The position numbers were made by a program, and so were the translations under genes. From Dickeya lacustris (GTDB lineage Bacteria > Pseudomonadota > Gammaproteobacteria > Enterobacterales > Enterobacteriaceae): 64,000 nt of DNA. The notes below the pieces were generated by a model, which did no database searches, was not told the origin of the DNA, and was given only the letters and a program-made list of their open reading frames with translations. The stretch lies in NCBI RefSeq assembly GCF_029635795.1, contig NZ_CP114280.1, positions 2,728,001 through 2,792,000 on the forward strand, written 5' to 3'. This document shows, one piece after another, positions 25,833-41,233 of the stretch. Each line of letters starts with the position of its first letter. The stretch's first letter is position 1.

Positions 25833-26843
25833 TTACAGCAAAAATTCGTGCAGCGCGGCGTCCTTACGATCCAGATAATGGGTGGAACTGATGCGGCGAA
25901 TAGTGCGGGATTTGCCGCGAATCAAGAGTGTTTCGGTCGTCGCGATGTTGCCGCGCCGGGCGATACCGTTGAGCAGGTCGCCTTTGGTGATACCGGTAGC
26001 GGAGAAGATGACATTGTCGTTACGCGCCATATCACTCAACATCAGCACCTTGCCTGCTTCAATGCCCATTTCGCGGCAGCGCGCCAGTTCTTGTTCGCCG
26101 AGCTGACGATTGTGTTCGTTGTCTTCTTTCACCTGATGGCGAGCCAGCAGGCGGCCTTGCATATCGCCATCCAGGGCGCGAATGACCGCCGCTGAAATCA
26201 CACCTTCAGGCGCGCCGCCGATGCCATAGAGCACATCAACTTCGCTTTCGGGCATACAGGTCAGAATCGAGGCGGCGACATCACCGTCAGGAATGGCGAA
26301 GACTTTTACCCCAAGCTGCTGCATGTCGGCGATGACCGTGTCGTGACGCGGCTTGGCAAGCGTGATCACCGTCAGTTCGTTCAAGGGTTTTTCAAGCCGC
26401 TGGGCGATGCGTCTTAGGTTCTCTTCCAGCGGCAGGTCGAGGTCGATAACGCCTTTGGCCTGTGGCCCGACGATCAATTTTTCCATGTACATGTCAGGTG
26501 CATGGAGAAAAGCGCCTTGCTCACCGACGGCCAGTACCGCCAGCGCGTTCGCCTGGCCCATTGCCGTCATACGCGTGCCTTCAATCGGGTCAACGGCGAT
26601 ATCTACCGCATCGCCATGGCCTGTACCGACCTGTTCACCGATGTACAACATCGGCGCGTCATCAATTTCCCCCTCGCCAATGACGATGCGGCCATTGATA
26701 TCGACTTGATTGAGCATAATACGCATCGCTTGTACGGCGGCGTTATCGGCGGCGTTTTTGTCTCCGCGCCCAAGCCATTTGTAACCGGCAAGCGCAGCCG
26801 CTTCAGTAACGCGAGAGAATTCGATGGCTAATTCACGTTTCAT
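25833..26843 (-). CDS. glpX: Class II fructose-1,6-bisphosphatase
   Basis: 336 residues from ATG 26843 (MKRELAIEF); the frame runs on upstream without a start signal. GEGEIDDAPMLYIGE and VDPIEGT carry the metal- and substrate-binding residues, GGAPEGV is also present. Gluconeogenic phosphatase, last gene of glpFKX, which turns glycerol-derived triose phosphate into hexose. It follows glpK after 136 bases. Confidence 0.96.
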   Translation of the reverse strand: MKRELAIEFSRVTEAAALAGYKWLGRGDKNAADNAAVQAMRIMLNQVDINGRIVIGEGEIDDAPMLYIGEQVGTGHGDAVDIAVDPIEGTRMTAMGQANALAVLAVGEQGAFLHAPDMYMEKLIVGPQAKGVIDLDLPLEENLRRIAQRLEKPLNELTVITLAKPRHDTVIADMQQLGVKVFAIPDGDVAASILTCMPESEVDVLYGIGGAPEGVISAAVIRALDGDMQGRLLARHQVKEDNEHNRQLGEQELARCREMGIEAGKVLMLSDMARNDNVIFSATGITKGDLLNGIARRGNIATTETLLIRGKSRTIRRISSTHYLDRKDAALHEFLL

Positions 26844-26979
26844 GGATAGCAGTCCTGAAAAGGGGGATAAGAAAAGACGAGATTGGGGCGTAATGGTAGC
26901 ACAGGCGGGGAAATGGCAGATGGCTGACGGCGCTGAAAAACGGGCGCGATAGCCGCGCCCGATCAAAGTATGGCGTGAT

Positions 26980-29363
<2,384 letters not shown>

Positions 29364-29936
29364 GATGCTTGTTTCCACCTGTGGGTTTACAGTAGGGAAA
29401 GAGGATGCAAGGCCATGCGGTGAACCCTGCGTATCAGGCTGGTCTCGTTGAGCCGAGTACGGTAACGGCCAGGCTCTTTTTGTATTTCGGATGTGAATTT
29501 ATCGTTAATGTTCGAAAACGAGAAATATCGAAATTAAAATGTGTGTGACGCGTCAAGAAAATGAGCGAGTTCGCGTCATCAACGCCATTTTGTGAGAATT
29601 CGGATTTTTCGTGGCCGAGATTCTGTTAACGCAAATGTTGAATCCATTAACATGACCGCCCGTTAACGATGGCAAAAGATCTTTTGGGGCGATGCCGATA
29701 GCTTGTCAGCGAAAAAGCAGGCAGAGTTATGGTTTTGCCTATGGTGTTGCTGGACAGCTCTGGACCGGCTACATACAATCATCATGTGCTGACTTGTCAG
29801 ACGTTTATGCCCGTCAAGGGACGGCTGTGCGGTCAATGAATATCAGATTCGGCGATCAAACGTCTGAGGTTCATCTGTTCGTGATGACGTCTGCGTTAAC
29901 CGGCCTAGGCCGTGCGATCAAAAGGGGTTTGAAGTT
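29364..29936. other. 573-base divergent region between glpF and zapB
   Basis: Carries the glpF promoter with at least one GlpR-type site (next entry) and the zapB promoter. Short plus-strand open frames here have no recognisable product. Confidence 0.5.
29508..29526. promoter_or_regulatory. Probable GlpR operator upstream of glpFKX
   Basis: ATGTTCGAAAACGAGAAAT: the left half ATGTTCG and the TTCGA-ACGA centre match GlpR operators; the right half is weaker. It lies about 150 bases before glpF. Confidence 0.55.
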
Positions 29937-30176
29937 ATGTCATTTGAAGTGTTTGAGAAGCTGGAAGCGAAAGTTCAGCAGGCGATTGACACGATCACGC
30001 TGTTGCAGATGGAAATCGAAGAGCTGAAAGAGAAGAACAACACGTTGTCGCAGGAAGTGCAGAGCGTAGCCGATAGCCGCGATGCTCTGGTGCGCGAGAA
30101 CGACCAACTAAAGCAGGAACAACAGGCATGGCAGGAACGTCTGCGTGTGCTGTTGGGTAAGATGGAAGAAGTGTAA
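29937..30176 (+). CDS. zapB: Cell division protein ZapB
   Basis: 79 residues, nearly all coiled coil (heptads through [28 protein letters not shown]). Links the Z ring to MatP/Ter via ZapA. Length and position beside glpF and rraA as in E. coli. Confidence 0.95.
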   Translation: MSFEVFEKLEAKVQQAIDTITLLQMEIEELKEKNNTLSQEVQSVADSRDALVRENDQLKQEQQAWQERLRVLLGKMEEV

Positions 30177-30182
30177 TCTCTG

Positions 30183-30212
30183 CGGGTATTGCCGCTGCGG
30201 CGGTAATACCCG
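30183..30212. terminator. Hairpin between convergent zapB and rraA
   Basis: CGGGTATTGCCGC/GCGGTAATACCCG perfect stem, no long T run on either side; a likely shared transcription end. Confidence 0.45.
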
Positions 30213-30231
30213 TATCTTACGTCTGGACATG

Positions 30232-30828
<597 letters not shown>

Positions 30829-30914
30829 TTAGCACCGGCCGATACAGCGTCTTGTTGATACCGGCGTCTTGTCGATGCCGACATACCGTTGAGAAGTTCG
30901 TGTGGCGGCGGCCA

Positions 30915-31832
30915 TCAACTCAATAACACGCCGACGGCGAACAGCAGGTTGGTTAGCAACGCGCCTTTAACGGTTTTCTCCAGCATGGGACGCATGCTGA
31001 ATGCGGCTGTCTCGCGCATCACATAGCGCCCCTGATGTACCAAAAGCGGCAGGGCCAGAATAAACATCCAGCCTGCCAGCGTATGCAGGTACAGCGTGGC
31101 GAACAGCGCCAGACAAACCGGTGCGGTCATTAACAGCAGCATATGGTAACGACGCGCTTTATGCGCGCCGAGGCGCACGGCCAGCGTGTTTTTGCCATTC
31201 TCTCTGTCGCTGTCAATATCACGCAGGTTATTGATATTTAATACAGCAACCGCCAGCAGGCCGCAGGCGGTTGCGGGCAGAATGACGATGGTGTCGAAGT
31301 AGCCGGTTTGCAGGTAATAGGAACCGGCAACGCTTAACCAGCCAAAGAAAATCAGTACCGAGATATCGCCAAGCCCGATATAGCCATAGGGCTTGTTACC
31401 GACGGTATAGGTAATCGCCGCCAGAATCGCCAACACGCCCAGAGACAGGAACACCACAATATCCACGGGTTTTTCGCACGCCAGTACCACCAGCGCGCTG
31501 CCTGCAACAGCGGTGAGCGCTACGGTGATGAATAACGCCCGGCGTAACTCCGGCAGGCTGATGGCACCGGTTTGAATGCCTCGCAATGGGCCCAGGCGAT
31601 CGGGTTTGTCGCTGCCTTTTACGGCATCGCCATAGTCGTTAGCCAGATTGGATAAAATTTGCAACAGTCCGGCGGTAATCAGCGTTAGCAATGCGACACC
31701 GGGCTTAAAGCTGCCGTGCCAGAAAGCAATCGCTGTACCGGTTACAATCGAAGCGAAGGCGAGCGGTAGCGTTTTAGGCCGCAGGCTGTCTAACCAGGCT
31801 TGGGTTTTACTGCTATGTGTCAGTTGGGTCAT
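30915..31832 (-). CDS. menA: 1,4-dihydroxy-2-naphthoate octaprenyltransferase
   Basis: 305 residues, UbiA-type membrane prenyltransferase with about eight helices. First Asp-rich motif LANDYGDAVKGSD, second DIDSDRENGKNTL. Makes demethylmenaquinone. Position between rraA and hslU is the enterobacterial one. Confidence 0.96.
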   Translation of the reverse strand: MTQLTHSSKTQAWLDSLRPKTLPLAFASIVTGTAIAFWHGSFKPGVALLTLITAGLLQILSNLANDYGDAVKGSDKPDRLGPLRGIQTGAISLPELRRALFITVALTAVAGSALVVLACEKPVDIVVFLSLGVLAILAAITYTVGNKPYGYIGLGDISVLIFFGWLSVAGSYYLQTGYFDTIVILPATACGLLAVAVLNINNLRDIDSDRENGKNTLAVRLGAHKARRYHMLLLMTAPVCLALFATLYLHTLAGWMFILALPLLVHQGRYVMRETAAFSMRPMLEKTVKGALLTNLLFAVGVLLS

Positions 31833-31943
31833 GGCGTTAATCGGTCAGGGTATCAATGAGTGTCAGGGCGCTGCTGGCAGCGTATGTTGCCAGCAACAGC
31901 AGTCAACGTTCTTACGGCGCAGGCGATGTGCTGTTCCGAGACG

Positions 31944-32000
31944 CTTCATCTGTTCAGAGAAGTTTCATCCGTTCAGAGAAGCTTCGTCCGTTCAAAAAGC
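31944..32000. repeat. 19-bp tandem array, three copies
   Basis: CTTCATCTGTTCAGAGAAG, TTTCATCCGTTCAGAGAAG, CTTCGTCCGTTCAAAAAGC in direct succession between menA and hslU. Confidence 0.88.
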
Positions 32001-32060
32001 GTCTTTTTTCATACAGATTACATGCAACCGTTTTGAAATCGCAGGCCTGATAATGCTGAC

Positions 32061-32097
32061 AAAAACAACAGTGGGAGGCATGGGCCTCCCACTGTTG
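32061..32097 (-). terminator. Rho-independent terminator of hslVU
   Basis: On the minus strand CAACAGTGGGAGGCC-CAT-GCCTCCCACTGTTG then five T; very strong 14-bp stem. Confidence 0.88.
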
Positions 32098-32125
32098 AGT
32101 CATCAGTGCAGTCCGTGAACACGGA

Positions 32126-33457
32126 TTATAAGATAAATCGGCTCAGATCTTCATCTGCTACCAACTCGTCAAGGTGACGACTCACATAATCTGCATCAAT
32201 GGTCACGGTTTGGCCGTTCATTTCACTGGCACCGTAGGACACATCTTCGATTAAACGCTCCAAAACGGTATGCAAACGGCGCGCCCCAATGTTTTCTGTG
32301 CGCTCATTGACCTGCCAGGCGGCTTGAGCGATTCGGCTAATACCGTCCGGCGTGAACGCAATGCTGACGCCTTCTGTTGCCATCAGTGCCTGATATTGGC
32401 GGGTGAGCGATGCGCTGGGCTCGGTCAGAATGCGTTCGAAATCCTCTGTCGTCAGAGCCTGCAATTCAACACGAATCGGCAAGCGACCCTGCAATTCCGG
32501 GATCAAATCTGACGGGCTGGCGACCTGGAATGCGCCGGAGGCAATAAACAGGATATGGTCAGTTTTCACCATGCCGTGTTTGGTCGAGACCGTACAACCT
32601 TCAACCAGCGGCAGCAGGTCACGCTGTACCCCTTCGCGGGACACATCCGGGCCTGAGCTTTCACCACGCTTACAGATTTTGTCGATTTCATCGATGAAGA
32701 CAATACCGTGCTGCTCTACGGCCTCGATAGACTGCTGTTTCAGCTCTTCCGGGTTCACCAGCTTGGCGGCTTCTTCTTCCACTAACTGTTTGAAGGCTTC
32801 GCGGATTTTGACCTTGCGGCTTTTTTGTTTCTGACCCGCCAGATTCTGGAACATGGACTGTAACTGATTGGTCATCTCTTCCATGCCCGGCGGTGCCATG
32901 ATTTCCACCCCAACAGGAGCGGCCGCCAGCTCGATTTCTATCTCTTTATCGTCCAACTGACCTTCGCGCAATTTCTTGCGAAAAGCCTGGCGCGCGGCGG
33001 AAGGCTCGTTGCTCTCTTCCGGCTGCCCCCAGTTATTCTTGGCTGGCGGAATGAGCACATCCAGAATGCGTTCTTCTGCCAGTTCTTCCGCGCGATGGCG
33101 GTTTTTCTCCATGGCCTGCTGGCGCACCATTTTGACCGCAACATCGGTCAAATCACGAATAATGGAATCAACTTCTTTACCCACATAACCCACTTCCGTG
33201 AATTTTGTCGCTTCCACCTTGATAAACGGCGCGTTAGCCAGCTTGGCGAGACGGCGGGCGATTTCGGTTTTACCCACCCCGGTCGGCCCTATCATCAGAA
33301 TGTTTTTGGGCGTGACTTCATGGCGCAGGCTCTCTTCGAGTTGCATACGGCGCCAGCGATTACGCAAGGCGATGGCGACAGCCCGCTTTGCCTGATGTTG
33401 GCCGATGATATAGCTATCAAGCTCGCTGACAATTTCGCGCGGAGTCATTTCAGACAT
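32126..33457 (-). CDS. hslU: HslU ATPase subunit of the HslUV protease
   Basis: 443 residues. Walker [10 protein letters not shown], Walker [10 protein letters not shown], sensor and arginine-finger region [12 protein letters not shown], intermediate I-domain between. C-terminal ...LSRFIL inserts into HslV. Unfolds substrates; heat-shock induced. It follows hslV after 10 bases. Confidence 0.97.
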   Translation of the reverse strand: MSEMTPREIVSELDSYIIGQHQAKRAVAIALRNRWRRMQLEESLRHEVTPKNILMIGPTGVGKTEIARRLAKLANAPFIKVEATKFTEVGYVGKEVDSIIRDLTDVAVKMVRQQAMEKNRHRAEELAEERILDVLIPPAKNNWGQPEESNEPSAARQAFRKKLREGQLDDKEIEIELAAAPVGVEIMAPPGMEEMTNQLQSMFQNLAGQKQKSRKVKIREAFKQLVEEEAAKLVNPEELKQQSIEAVEQHGIVFIDEIDKICKRGESSGPDVSREGVQRDLLPLVEGCTVSTKHGMVKTDHILFIASGAFQVASPSDLIPELQGRLPIRVELQALTTEDFERILTEPSASLTRQYQALMATEGVSIAFTPDGISRIAQAAWQVNERTENIGARRLHTVLERLIEDVSYGASEMNGQTVTIDADYVSRHLDELVADEDLSRFIL

Positions 33458-33467
33458 AGTGGGGTCC

Positions 33468-33998
33468 TTACGCCTTGGAGGCTAATTCTTCAATCGTGTG
33501 GAACTGGTTGGTATAAATACAGATATCACCGGCAATACCCAGAGATTTCTCGACAATCTCACGGGCGTTCAAGTCGGTGTTCTCCAGCAGGGCGCGGGCG
33601 GCGGCCTGTGCATAAGGGCCGCCGGAGCCAATGGCGATCAGGTCGTTTTCCGGCTGAATCACATCACCATTACCGGTAATGATCAGCGAGGCATTTTCAT
33701 CCGCGACAGCCAGCAAAGCCTCCAGACGCCGTAGCATGCGGTCAGTACGCCAGTCTTTCGCCAGCTCCACCGCCGCTTTCACCAGATGGCCCTGATGTAA
33801 TTCCAGCTTACGCTCGAACAATTCAAACAGGGTAAAGGCATCCGCAGTGCCGCCAGCGAATCCGGCAATCACTTTGTCGTTATACAGGCGGCGCACTTTG
33901 CGCACATTCCCTTTCATTACGGTGTTGCCTAATGTGGCCTGGCCGTCACCGCCGATTACCACCAGACCATTGCGGCGTATGCTTACAATTGTTGTCAC
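33468..33998 (-). CDS. hslV: HslV peptidase subunit
   Basis: 176 residues, starting at GTG 33998 where E. coli uses ATG ([11 protein letters not shown]). Removal of Met exposes the catalytic Thr2. [10 protein letters not shown] and the conserved [13 protein letters not shown] [13 protein letters not shown] are seen. Proteasome-like core of HslUV. Confidence 0.97.
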   Translation of the reverse strand: MTTIVSIRRNGLVVIGGDGQATLGNTVMKGNVRKVRRLYNDKVIAGFAGGTADAFTLFELFERKLELHQGHLVKAAVELAKDWRTDRMLRRLEALLAVADENASLIITGNGDVIQPENDLIAIGSGGPYAQAAARALLENTDLNAREIVEKSLGIAGDICIYTNQFHTIEELASKA

Positions 33999-34025
33999 GA
34001 GTGTATCCCCGTTACTGAGAGAAAG

Positions 34026-34046
34026 GCCCCCGCGCGAACGCGGGGC
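34026..34046 (-). promoter_or_regulatory. Stem-loop in the hslVU 5' leader
   Basis: GCCCCGCG-TTCG-CGCGGGGGC in the transcript, 28 bases before the hslV start. A leader stem-loop that stabilises hslVU mRNA is known in E. coli and this is in the right place. Confidence 0.7.
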
Positions 34047-34059
34047 ATATTGACGGTAA

Positions 34060-34088
34060 ACATGGGGTGAGGGGGGAGGGTTTTCAAC
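34060..34088 (-). promoter_or_regulatory. Sigma-32 (heat-shock) promoter of hslVU
   Basis: On the minus strand GTTGAAAA, then a 13-base spacer, then CCCCATGT, very close to the sigma-32 pattern CTTGAAA-N13/14-CCCCATNT. It overlaps the last codons of ftsN. Confidence 0.78.
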
Positions 34089-35094
34089 CCCCGCTGGCTA
34101 ACGGGATACAGTTAGACTGGCCCATTCCTTTGAGTTTTTGCGCCATTTTATCGGCTGTAGCGCGGTTGTTATAAGGGCCAAGGATGATCCGGTGCCAGCC
34201 GCCGCTGTTGGTGATGCGGCTTTCTACACCGGCAAATGCCAGCTCTGCCCGAACGGATTCAGCCGGTTCCGCCGTTTTAAACGACCCGCATTGCACCATC
34301 CAGCGCTGCTCTTTCTCCGGTTTGGCCTCAGGTTTAGCCTCTGGTTTCGCTTCAGGCTTAACCTCGGGTTTCGTGGCGTTGGCTTTATCGGTTTTTGACG
34401 TTTCAGGCCGAACGTTGTCTGATTTGGCATTCTCAGCTTTGGCGCTCTCTCTGACCGGCGGTTCCGGTTTACGCACCTCGGCCACCGGTGCTTTTGGCGC
34501 GCTGGCCGCAGGCGATTGTACGCTGGCGGCAGGCGCGGCGTGACGCACACTGGGTACCGGCGGTGTCGCGGCGCGTGGCGTACTCGGTTGCAGAGTCACG
34601 GTGTTACCGCCCGGTGCGGCGGGGATCACCATTTGTGATTTAGGGGCTGTGCGAGCCGGTGCCTGACTCTGGTCGTTATACGGCACCTCACTGAGCGGCG
34701 TTGGCTGGCGCTTCATGTCTGACTGCATCTGGTCAAGCAATTGCCGCTGCTCATCGGTCAGTTGCCCTGGCGATTGAATTTCTCCCCCCGCTGATGGCTC
34801 TGTTGGCGATGTAACACCAATCTGGCGATTTTCCAGCTCTTTAATATAACGCCAGCGCTCTTCAGGTTTAGGCGGCAAACCGTTGCCTTTGCTGCTCTGA
34901 CGCGGCAAAACCGGCGAGTCGTCCGATTTATTGTGTGCGATGAAGTAAAGCCCACCGGCGAATGTGACCAACACGGCAACCGCCAGCGCCATCATGGTTT
35001 TGGATACGCCTGAGGAGCCTCCCCGTTTGCGGTTGGATGTTTTTTTCCGGCTCGTTGCAGAGCGTCCCCGGCTGACATAGTCTCGTTGTGCCAC
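34084..35094 (-). CDS. ftsN: Cell division protein FtsN
   Basis: 336 residues. Short basic cytoplasmic N-terminus ([14 protein letters not shown]), one membrane helix (about 34-53), the essential periplasmic segment with [15 protein letters not shown], a Pro/Ala/Lys-rich linker with KPEAKPEA tetrapeptide repeats, and a C-terminal SPOR domain (about 262-335, [14 protein letters not shown]...). Triggers septal peptidoglycan synthesis and binds denuded glycan strands. Its stop codon lies in the hslVU promoter. Confidence 0.95.
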   Translation of the reverse strand: MAQRDYVSRGRSATSRKKTSNRKRGGSSGVSKTMMALAVAVLVTFAGGLYFIAHNKSDDSPVLPRQSSKGNGLPPKPEERWRYIKELENRQIGVTSPTEPSAGGEIQSPGQLTDEQRQLLDQMQSDMKRQPTPLSEVPYNDQSQAPARTAPKSQMVIPAAPGGNTVTLQPSTPRAATPPVPSVRHAAPAASVQSPAASAPKAPVAEVRKPEPPVRESAKAENAKSDNVRPETSKTDKANATKPEVKPEAKPEAKPEAKPEKEQRWMVQCGSFKTAEPAESVRAELAFAGVESRITNSGGWHRIILGPYNNRATADKMAQKLKGMGQSNCIPLASGG

Positions 35095-35145
35095 AATCGT
35101 TTCGTTGCGAAGAAAATAAGTAACAGGTCGCCATGTTACTGAACC

Positions 35146-36216
35146 CTAAAATATTTGACCAGCACCTGAATTCTTAAAGCCTGTAACCTGTGATGCCGGT
35201 ACAGCGGTACTGTCGCGGATAATCAATTGACTACTCATCAGGCGCGACCCTCTGCGCACCTTGTGTTGCTGCAATTGCGCCAGCAGTAATAGCGTCGCTT
35301 CTCGCCCGATTTCATAGCGCGGCTGGGAGACGGTCGTCAGCGCCGGAAAGCAGTGGTTGGCCTGTTCTATGTCGTCAAAACCAATCAATGACAGATCGCG
35401 CGGCACGTCCAGGCCCATTTTTCGCGCCTGAGTCAGCGCGCCCAGCGCGATAATATCGCTATGGCAGAACAGCGCCGAAGGCGGGGTAGGGTGCGACATT
35501 AGCCGAGCCAACCCTTTGGCACCGGCGTCATAGCTAAAATCGCCGTGAACAATATATTGGTTATCGACCGTTAACCCGCAGCGCCGTAGCGCCTGTATAT
35601 ACCCCTGTAGCCGATATTCACTGAGTGGAATCTGCTCAGGGCCTGCGATACAGGCAATGCGTCGATGCCCCAACTGATGAAGATAGCAGACGGCCTCAAA
35701 TGCGGCGGTGAGGTTGTCGATATGTACGGTCGGCATATCGAGTTCGGGGGCGAACTCGTTCGCCATCACCATCGGTGGCAGGTGGCGTCGCTCCTCTTTG
35801 CTGACATCAAACGGCAGCGGCGAGCCCAGCAGCAAAATTCCATCGATTTGACGGGCGGTGATTAAGTCAACAAACGTTCGTTCGCCGTTACGCTGGTAGG
35901 CGCAATCGCCAATCAAGACCAGATAGCCGCGTTGCGCCGCCGTTTCTTCAATGCCACGCAGCATCTGGCTAAAAAAGGGATCGCAGATATCCGGCACCAG
36001 TACCAGAATGGTGCGTGATTCATGCCGTTTTAGGTTGCGGGATAAATTTTGCGTCGAGTAGCCTACGGCCTGTGCCGCCTGCTCGACTTTTTTACGCGTG
36101 AGGGCTGAGACTTTGTCCGGGCTGGTTAACGCGCGTGACACTGTTGCCGTAGAGACGCCTGCTTTGTCGGCGACATCTTTCATGGTCGCAGGTGGCGTAA
36201 ATTTTTTCTGCTCCAA
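35146..36216 (-). CDS. cytR: LacI-family nucleoside-utilisation repressor CytR
   Basis: 356 residues. Starts at TTG 36216 with AAGGAG nine bases upstream; homology with CytR reaches to this point, so the later ATG at 36183 is probably not the start. LacI helix-turn-helix MKDVADKAGVSTATVSRAL, then the ligand-binding domain (RTILVLVPDICDPFFSQ). Works with CRP as anti-activator of nucleoside genes; cytidine is the inducer in E. coli. Confidence 0.93.
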   Translation of the reverse strand: MEQKKFTPPATMKDVADKAGVSTATVSRALTSPDKVSALTRKKVEQAAQAVGYSTQNLSRNLKRHESRTILVLVPDICDPFFSQMLRGIEETAAQRGYLVLIGDCAYQRNGERTFVDLITARQIDGILLLGSPLPFDVSKEERRHLPPMVMANEFAPELDMPTVHIDNLTAAFEAVCYLHQLGHRRIACIAGPEQIPLSEYRLQGYIQALRRCGLTVDNQYIVHGDFSYDAGAKGLARLMSHPTPPSALFCHSDIIALGALTQARKMGLDVPRDLSLIGFDDIEQANHCFPALTTVSQPRYEIGREATLLLLAQLQQHKVRRGSRLMSSQLIIRDSTAVPASQVTGFKNSGAGQIF

Positions 36217-36627
36217 TGTATTTTCTCCTTGCGTCAGTGTGACCTGGCGCGCTCTTCAGGCTGTGGTCAATGGGCGTGTGCTCTGCTGGATGAGTGTACA
36301 ACCCGTAGCCGGAATGCCGCTTTTGGCGTGGAAACCGCGCGAGCGTGGGCAGACCGGGGCTCGTTTCCCTGTGCGCTGAGTTTTCCTGCGCACAGAGCGA
36401 ACACCGCCAGGTAAGCCGTTATGCTGGAAATAGGTATGTGATTGGCCTATGCACTGCAATCAGCATACTGCTTTCACCACCGCGCTTAACAGGTTAAAGG
36501 CAAGGTTTATCAAATAATTTACGCCCTTGCCGTGCCGATGCATGGTTTTTCGGTACGCGCCGCAAAAACAGCGATTGGCGGTGGCGCAGTGCCGGAGCCG
36601 TGGTGCAGAATCGGCGGGCTTGCTCTG
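36217..36627. other. 411-base gap between priA and cytR
   Basis: Contains the cytR promoter and ribosome site; the overlapping open frames on both strands show no family features. No repeat or hairpin stands out. Confidence 0.5.
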
Positions 36628-39170
<2,543 letters not shown>

Positions 39171-39386
39171 ATGAAAGAAGGTATTCACCCGAATTACGTT
39201 GAAATTACCGCGACTTGCTCTTGCGGTAACGTCATCAAAACCCGTTCCACCGCTGCTCATGACCTGAACCTGGACGTGTGCGGTGCTTGCCACCCGTTCT
39301 TTACCGGCAAACAGCGTGTTGTTGACACCGGTGGCCGTGTTGAGCGTTTCAACAAACGCTTCAGCGTTCCGGGCAGCAAGAAGTAA
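39171..39386 (+). CDS. rpmE: Ribosomal protein bL31
   Basis: 71 residues, zinc-binding form with CSC near residue 16 and CGAC near 37-40. Located beside priA as in E. coli; ended by the terminator at 39461. Confidence 0.97.
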   Translation: MKEGIHPNYVEITATCSCGNVIKTRSTAAHDLNLDVCGACHPFFTGKQRVVDTGGRVERFNKRFSVPGSKK

Positions 39387-39460
39387 TTATCGCGGTGGCG
39401 AGGTTGGCGCTGTTATGGCGTCCAACCAAAACGGTTCGAAGGCGAACCGTTCCACCAAAA

Positions 39461-39490
39461 CAAAGGCACCTGCGGGTGCCTTTGTTGTTT
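39461..39490 (+). terminator. Terminator of rpmE
   Basis: AAAGGCACC-TGC-GGGTGCCTTT with a following T-rich TGTTGTTTG. It also faces metJ. Confidence 0.75.
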
Positions 39491-39567
39491 GTGTCGTTGT
39501 TGCTTATATCGCTGTCGTTTTTATTGGATGCGGCCCGCATGCTGTACTCGCGCGAGCCTGACGCCGC

Positions 39568-39885
39568 TCAATATTCCCAGGTATCCGGGTCAATCCCCAT
39601 CTCACGCATAATCACCTTCGCCTCTTCAGGAATTTCATCACTGCGTTCTTTACGCAGATCATCATCATTCGGTAAAGGTTGGCCGGTAAAAGCGTGCAAA
39701 AACGCTTCACACAGTAACTCGCTATTGGTTGCGTGACGCAGGTTATTGACCTGGCGACGGGTGCGTTCGTCTGTCAGTATCTTTAACACCTTTAAAGGGA
39801 TAGATACGGTGATTTTTTTAACCTGTTCACTTTTCTTGCCGTGTTCAGCGTATGGGCTTACGTATTCGCCATTCCACTCAGCCAT
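39568..39885 (-). CDS. metJ: Methionine repressor MetJ
   Basis: 105 residues from ATG 39885 ([21 protein letters not shown]), matching E. coli almost residue for residue; the frame to 40068 crosses the operator region and is not coding. Ribbon-helix-helix with [20 protein letters not shown]. With SAM it binds tandem 8-bp met boxes; such boxes are visible before metB, metF and btuB here. Confidence 0.97.
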   Translation of the reverse strand: MAEWNGEYVSPYAEHGKKSEQVKKITVSIPLKVLKILTDERTRRQVNNLRHATNSELLCEAFLHAFTGQPLPNDDDLRKERSDEIPEEAKVIMREMGIDPDTWEY

Positions 39886-39980
39886 GGGATACCTTAAATA
39901 TTGATCGTGATGAAAACAGTCACTGGCATAAAACACCATAATTCTAACGATTATTATAGGGATGCTCAATCTATACGCAA

Positions 39981-40020
39981 AGAAGTTTAGAAGTCCAGAT
40001 GTATTGACGTCTATATTGTC
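39981..40020. promoter_or_regulatory. MetJ operator: five tandem met boxes between metJ and metB
   Basis: Successive 8-mers AGAAGTTT, AGAAGTCC, AGATGTAT, TGACGTCT, ATATTGTC against consensus AGACGTCT. This is the shared control region of the divergent metJ and metBL. Confidence 0.9.
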
Positions 40021-40070
40021 CGGGTTTACTCTACTCTTCTTCACATCTGCACCAGTCAGGAAAAGCACCG

Positions 40071-41231
40071 ATGACGCGTAAACAGGCTACTATTGCAGTT
40101 CGCAGTGGGTTAAACAATGACGAGCAGTACGGCTGCGTTGTTCCCCCTATTCATCTCTCCAGCACCTATAATTTCACCGGTTTTAATGAACCCAGAGCCC
40201 ATGACTACTCGCGGCGCGGCAATCCGACCCGCGATGTGGTGCAACGCGCGCTGGCGGAGCTGGAAGGCGGAGCGGGTGCGGTGTTAACCAACACCGGTAT
40301 GTCGGCAATTCTGCTGGTATGCACCGTATTTCTGCGCCCGGGTGATTTGCTGGTCGCTCCTCACGATTGTTATGGTGGCAGCTATCGTCTGTTCGATAGC
40401 CTGAGTAAGCGCGGTGTGTTCCGGGTGAAGTTTGTTGATCAGGGTAATGAGGCCGAGCTTCGCGCTGCGCTGGCGGAAAAACCGAAGCTGGTACTGGTAG
40501 AAAGCCCGAGTAACCCGTTGCTGCGCGTGGTGGACATTGCGGCTATCTGCCAGGCGGCGCGTGACGTAGGGGCGGTAAGCGTGGTGGATAACACCTTCCT
40601 GAGCCCTGCGCTGCAAAACCCGTTGAAACTGGGGGCGGATCTGGTGGTGCATTCGTGTACCAAATACCTCAATGGGCACTCGGATGTGGTGGCTGGTACG
40701 GTAATCGCCCGCGATGCTGAGGTGGTGACGGAGCTTGCCTGGTGGGCCAATAATATTGGCGTCACCGGTGCGGCATTCGACAGCTATTTACTGCTGCGCG
40801 GTTTACGCACGCTGTCGCCGCGTATGGCGGCGGCGCAGAAAAACGCGCTGCAAATTGTGGAGTATTTACGGCATCAGCCGTTGGTGAAAGCGTTATATCA
40901 TCCTTCGTTGCCAGAGAACGCCGGTCATGAAATTGCCTGTCGGCAGCAGTCCGGTTTCGGCGCGATGTTGAGTTTTGAGCTGAACGGTGATGAAAATACC
41001 CTGCGCCGTTTTCTATCGTCGCTGGAGTTGTTTACTCTGGCAGAGTCACTCGGTGGCGTAGAAAGCCTGATTTCGCATGCCGCCACCATGACGCACGCGG
41101 GCATGGCGCCGCAAGCGCGGGCCGCTGCGGGGATTTCGGAAACGTTATTGCGTATTTCGGTGGGTATTGAAGACGGTGACGATCTGGTTGCCGATCTCGA
41201 CCGGGCCTTTCAGTCAGCAGTCAAGGGGTAA
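40071..41231 (+). CDS. metB: Cystathionine gamma-synthase
   Basis: 386 residues, PLP trans-sulfuration family: [14 protein letters not shown]-lysine in [24 protein letters not shown] near the C-terminus. Joins O-succinylhomoserine and cysteine. Followed after two bases by metL; repressed by MetJ through the boxes just upstream. Confidence 0.97.
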   Translation: MTRKQATIAVRSGLNNDEQYGCVVPPIHLSSTYNFTGFNEPRAHDYSRRGNPTRDVVQRALAELEGGAGAVLTNTGMSAILLVCTVFLRPGDLLVAPHDCYGGSYRLFDSLSKRGVFRVKFVDQGNEAELRAALAEKPKLVLVESPSNPLLRVVDIAAICQAARDVGAVSVVDNTFLSPALQNPLKLGADLVVHSCTKYLNGHSDVVAGTVIARDAEVVTELAWWANNIGVTGAAFDSYLLLRGLRTLSPRMAAAQKNALQIVEYLRHQPLVKALYHPSLPENAGHEIACRQQSGFGAMLSFELNGDENTLRRFLSSLELFTLAESLGGVESLISHAATMTHAGMAPQARAAAGISETLLRISVGIEDGDDLVADLDRAFQSAVKG

Positions 41232-41233
41232 TA

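Noticed and set aside
33095..33679. A 194-codon open frame antisense to hslU/hslV
   Set aside because: Crosses two conserved genes in antisense and has no recognisable domain.
36217..36627. Possible small gene between priA and cytR
   Set aside because: The overlapping frames run into priA or cytR, lack ribosome sites and show no conserved pattern.
39886..40068. Longer form of MetJ starting at 40068
   Set aside because: The extension crosses the met boxes, and homology begins exactly at ATG 39885.
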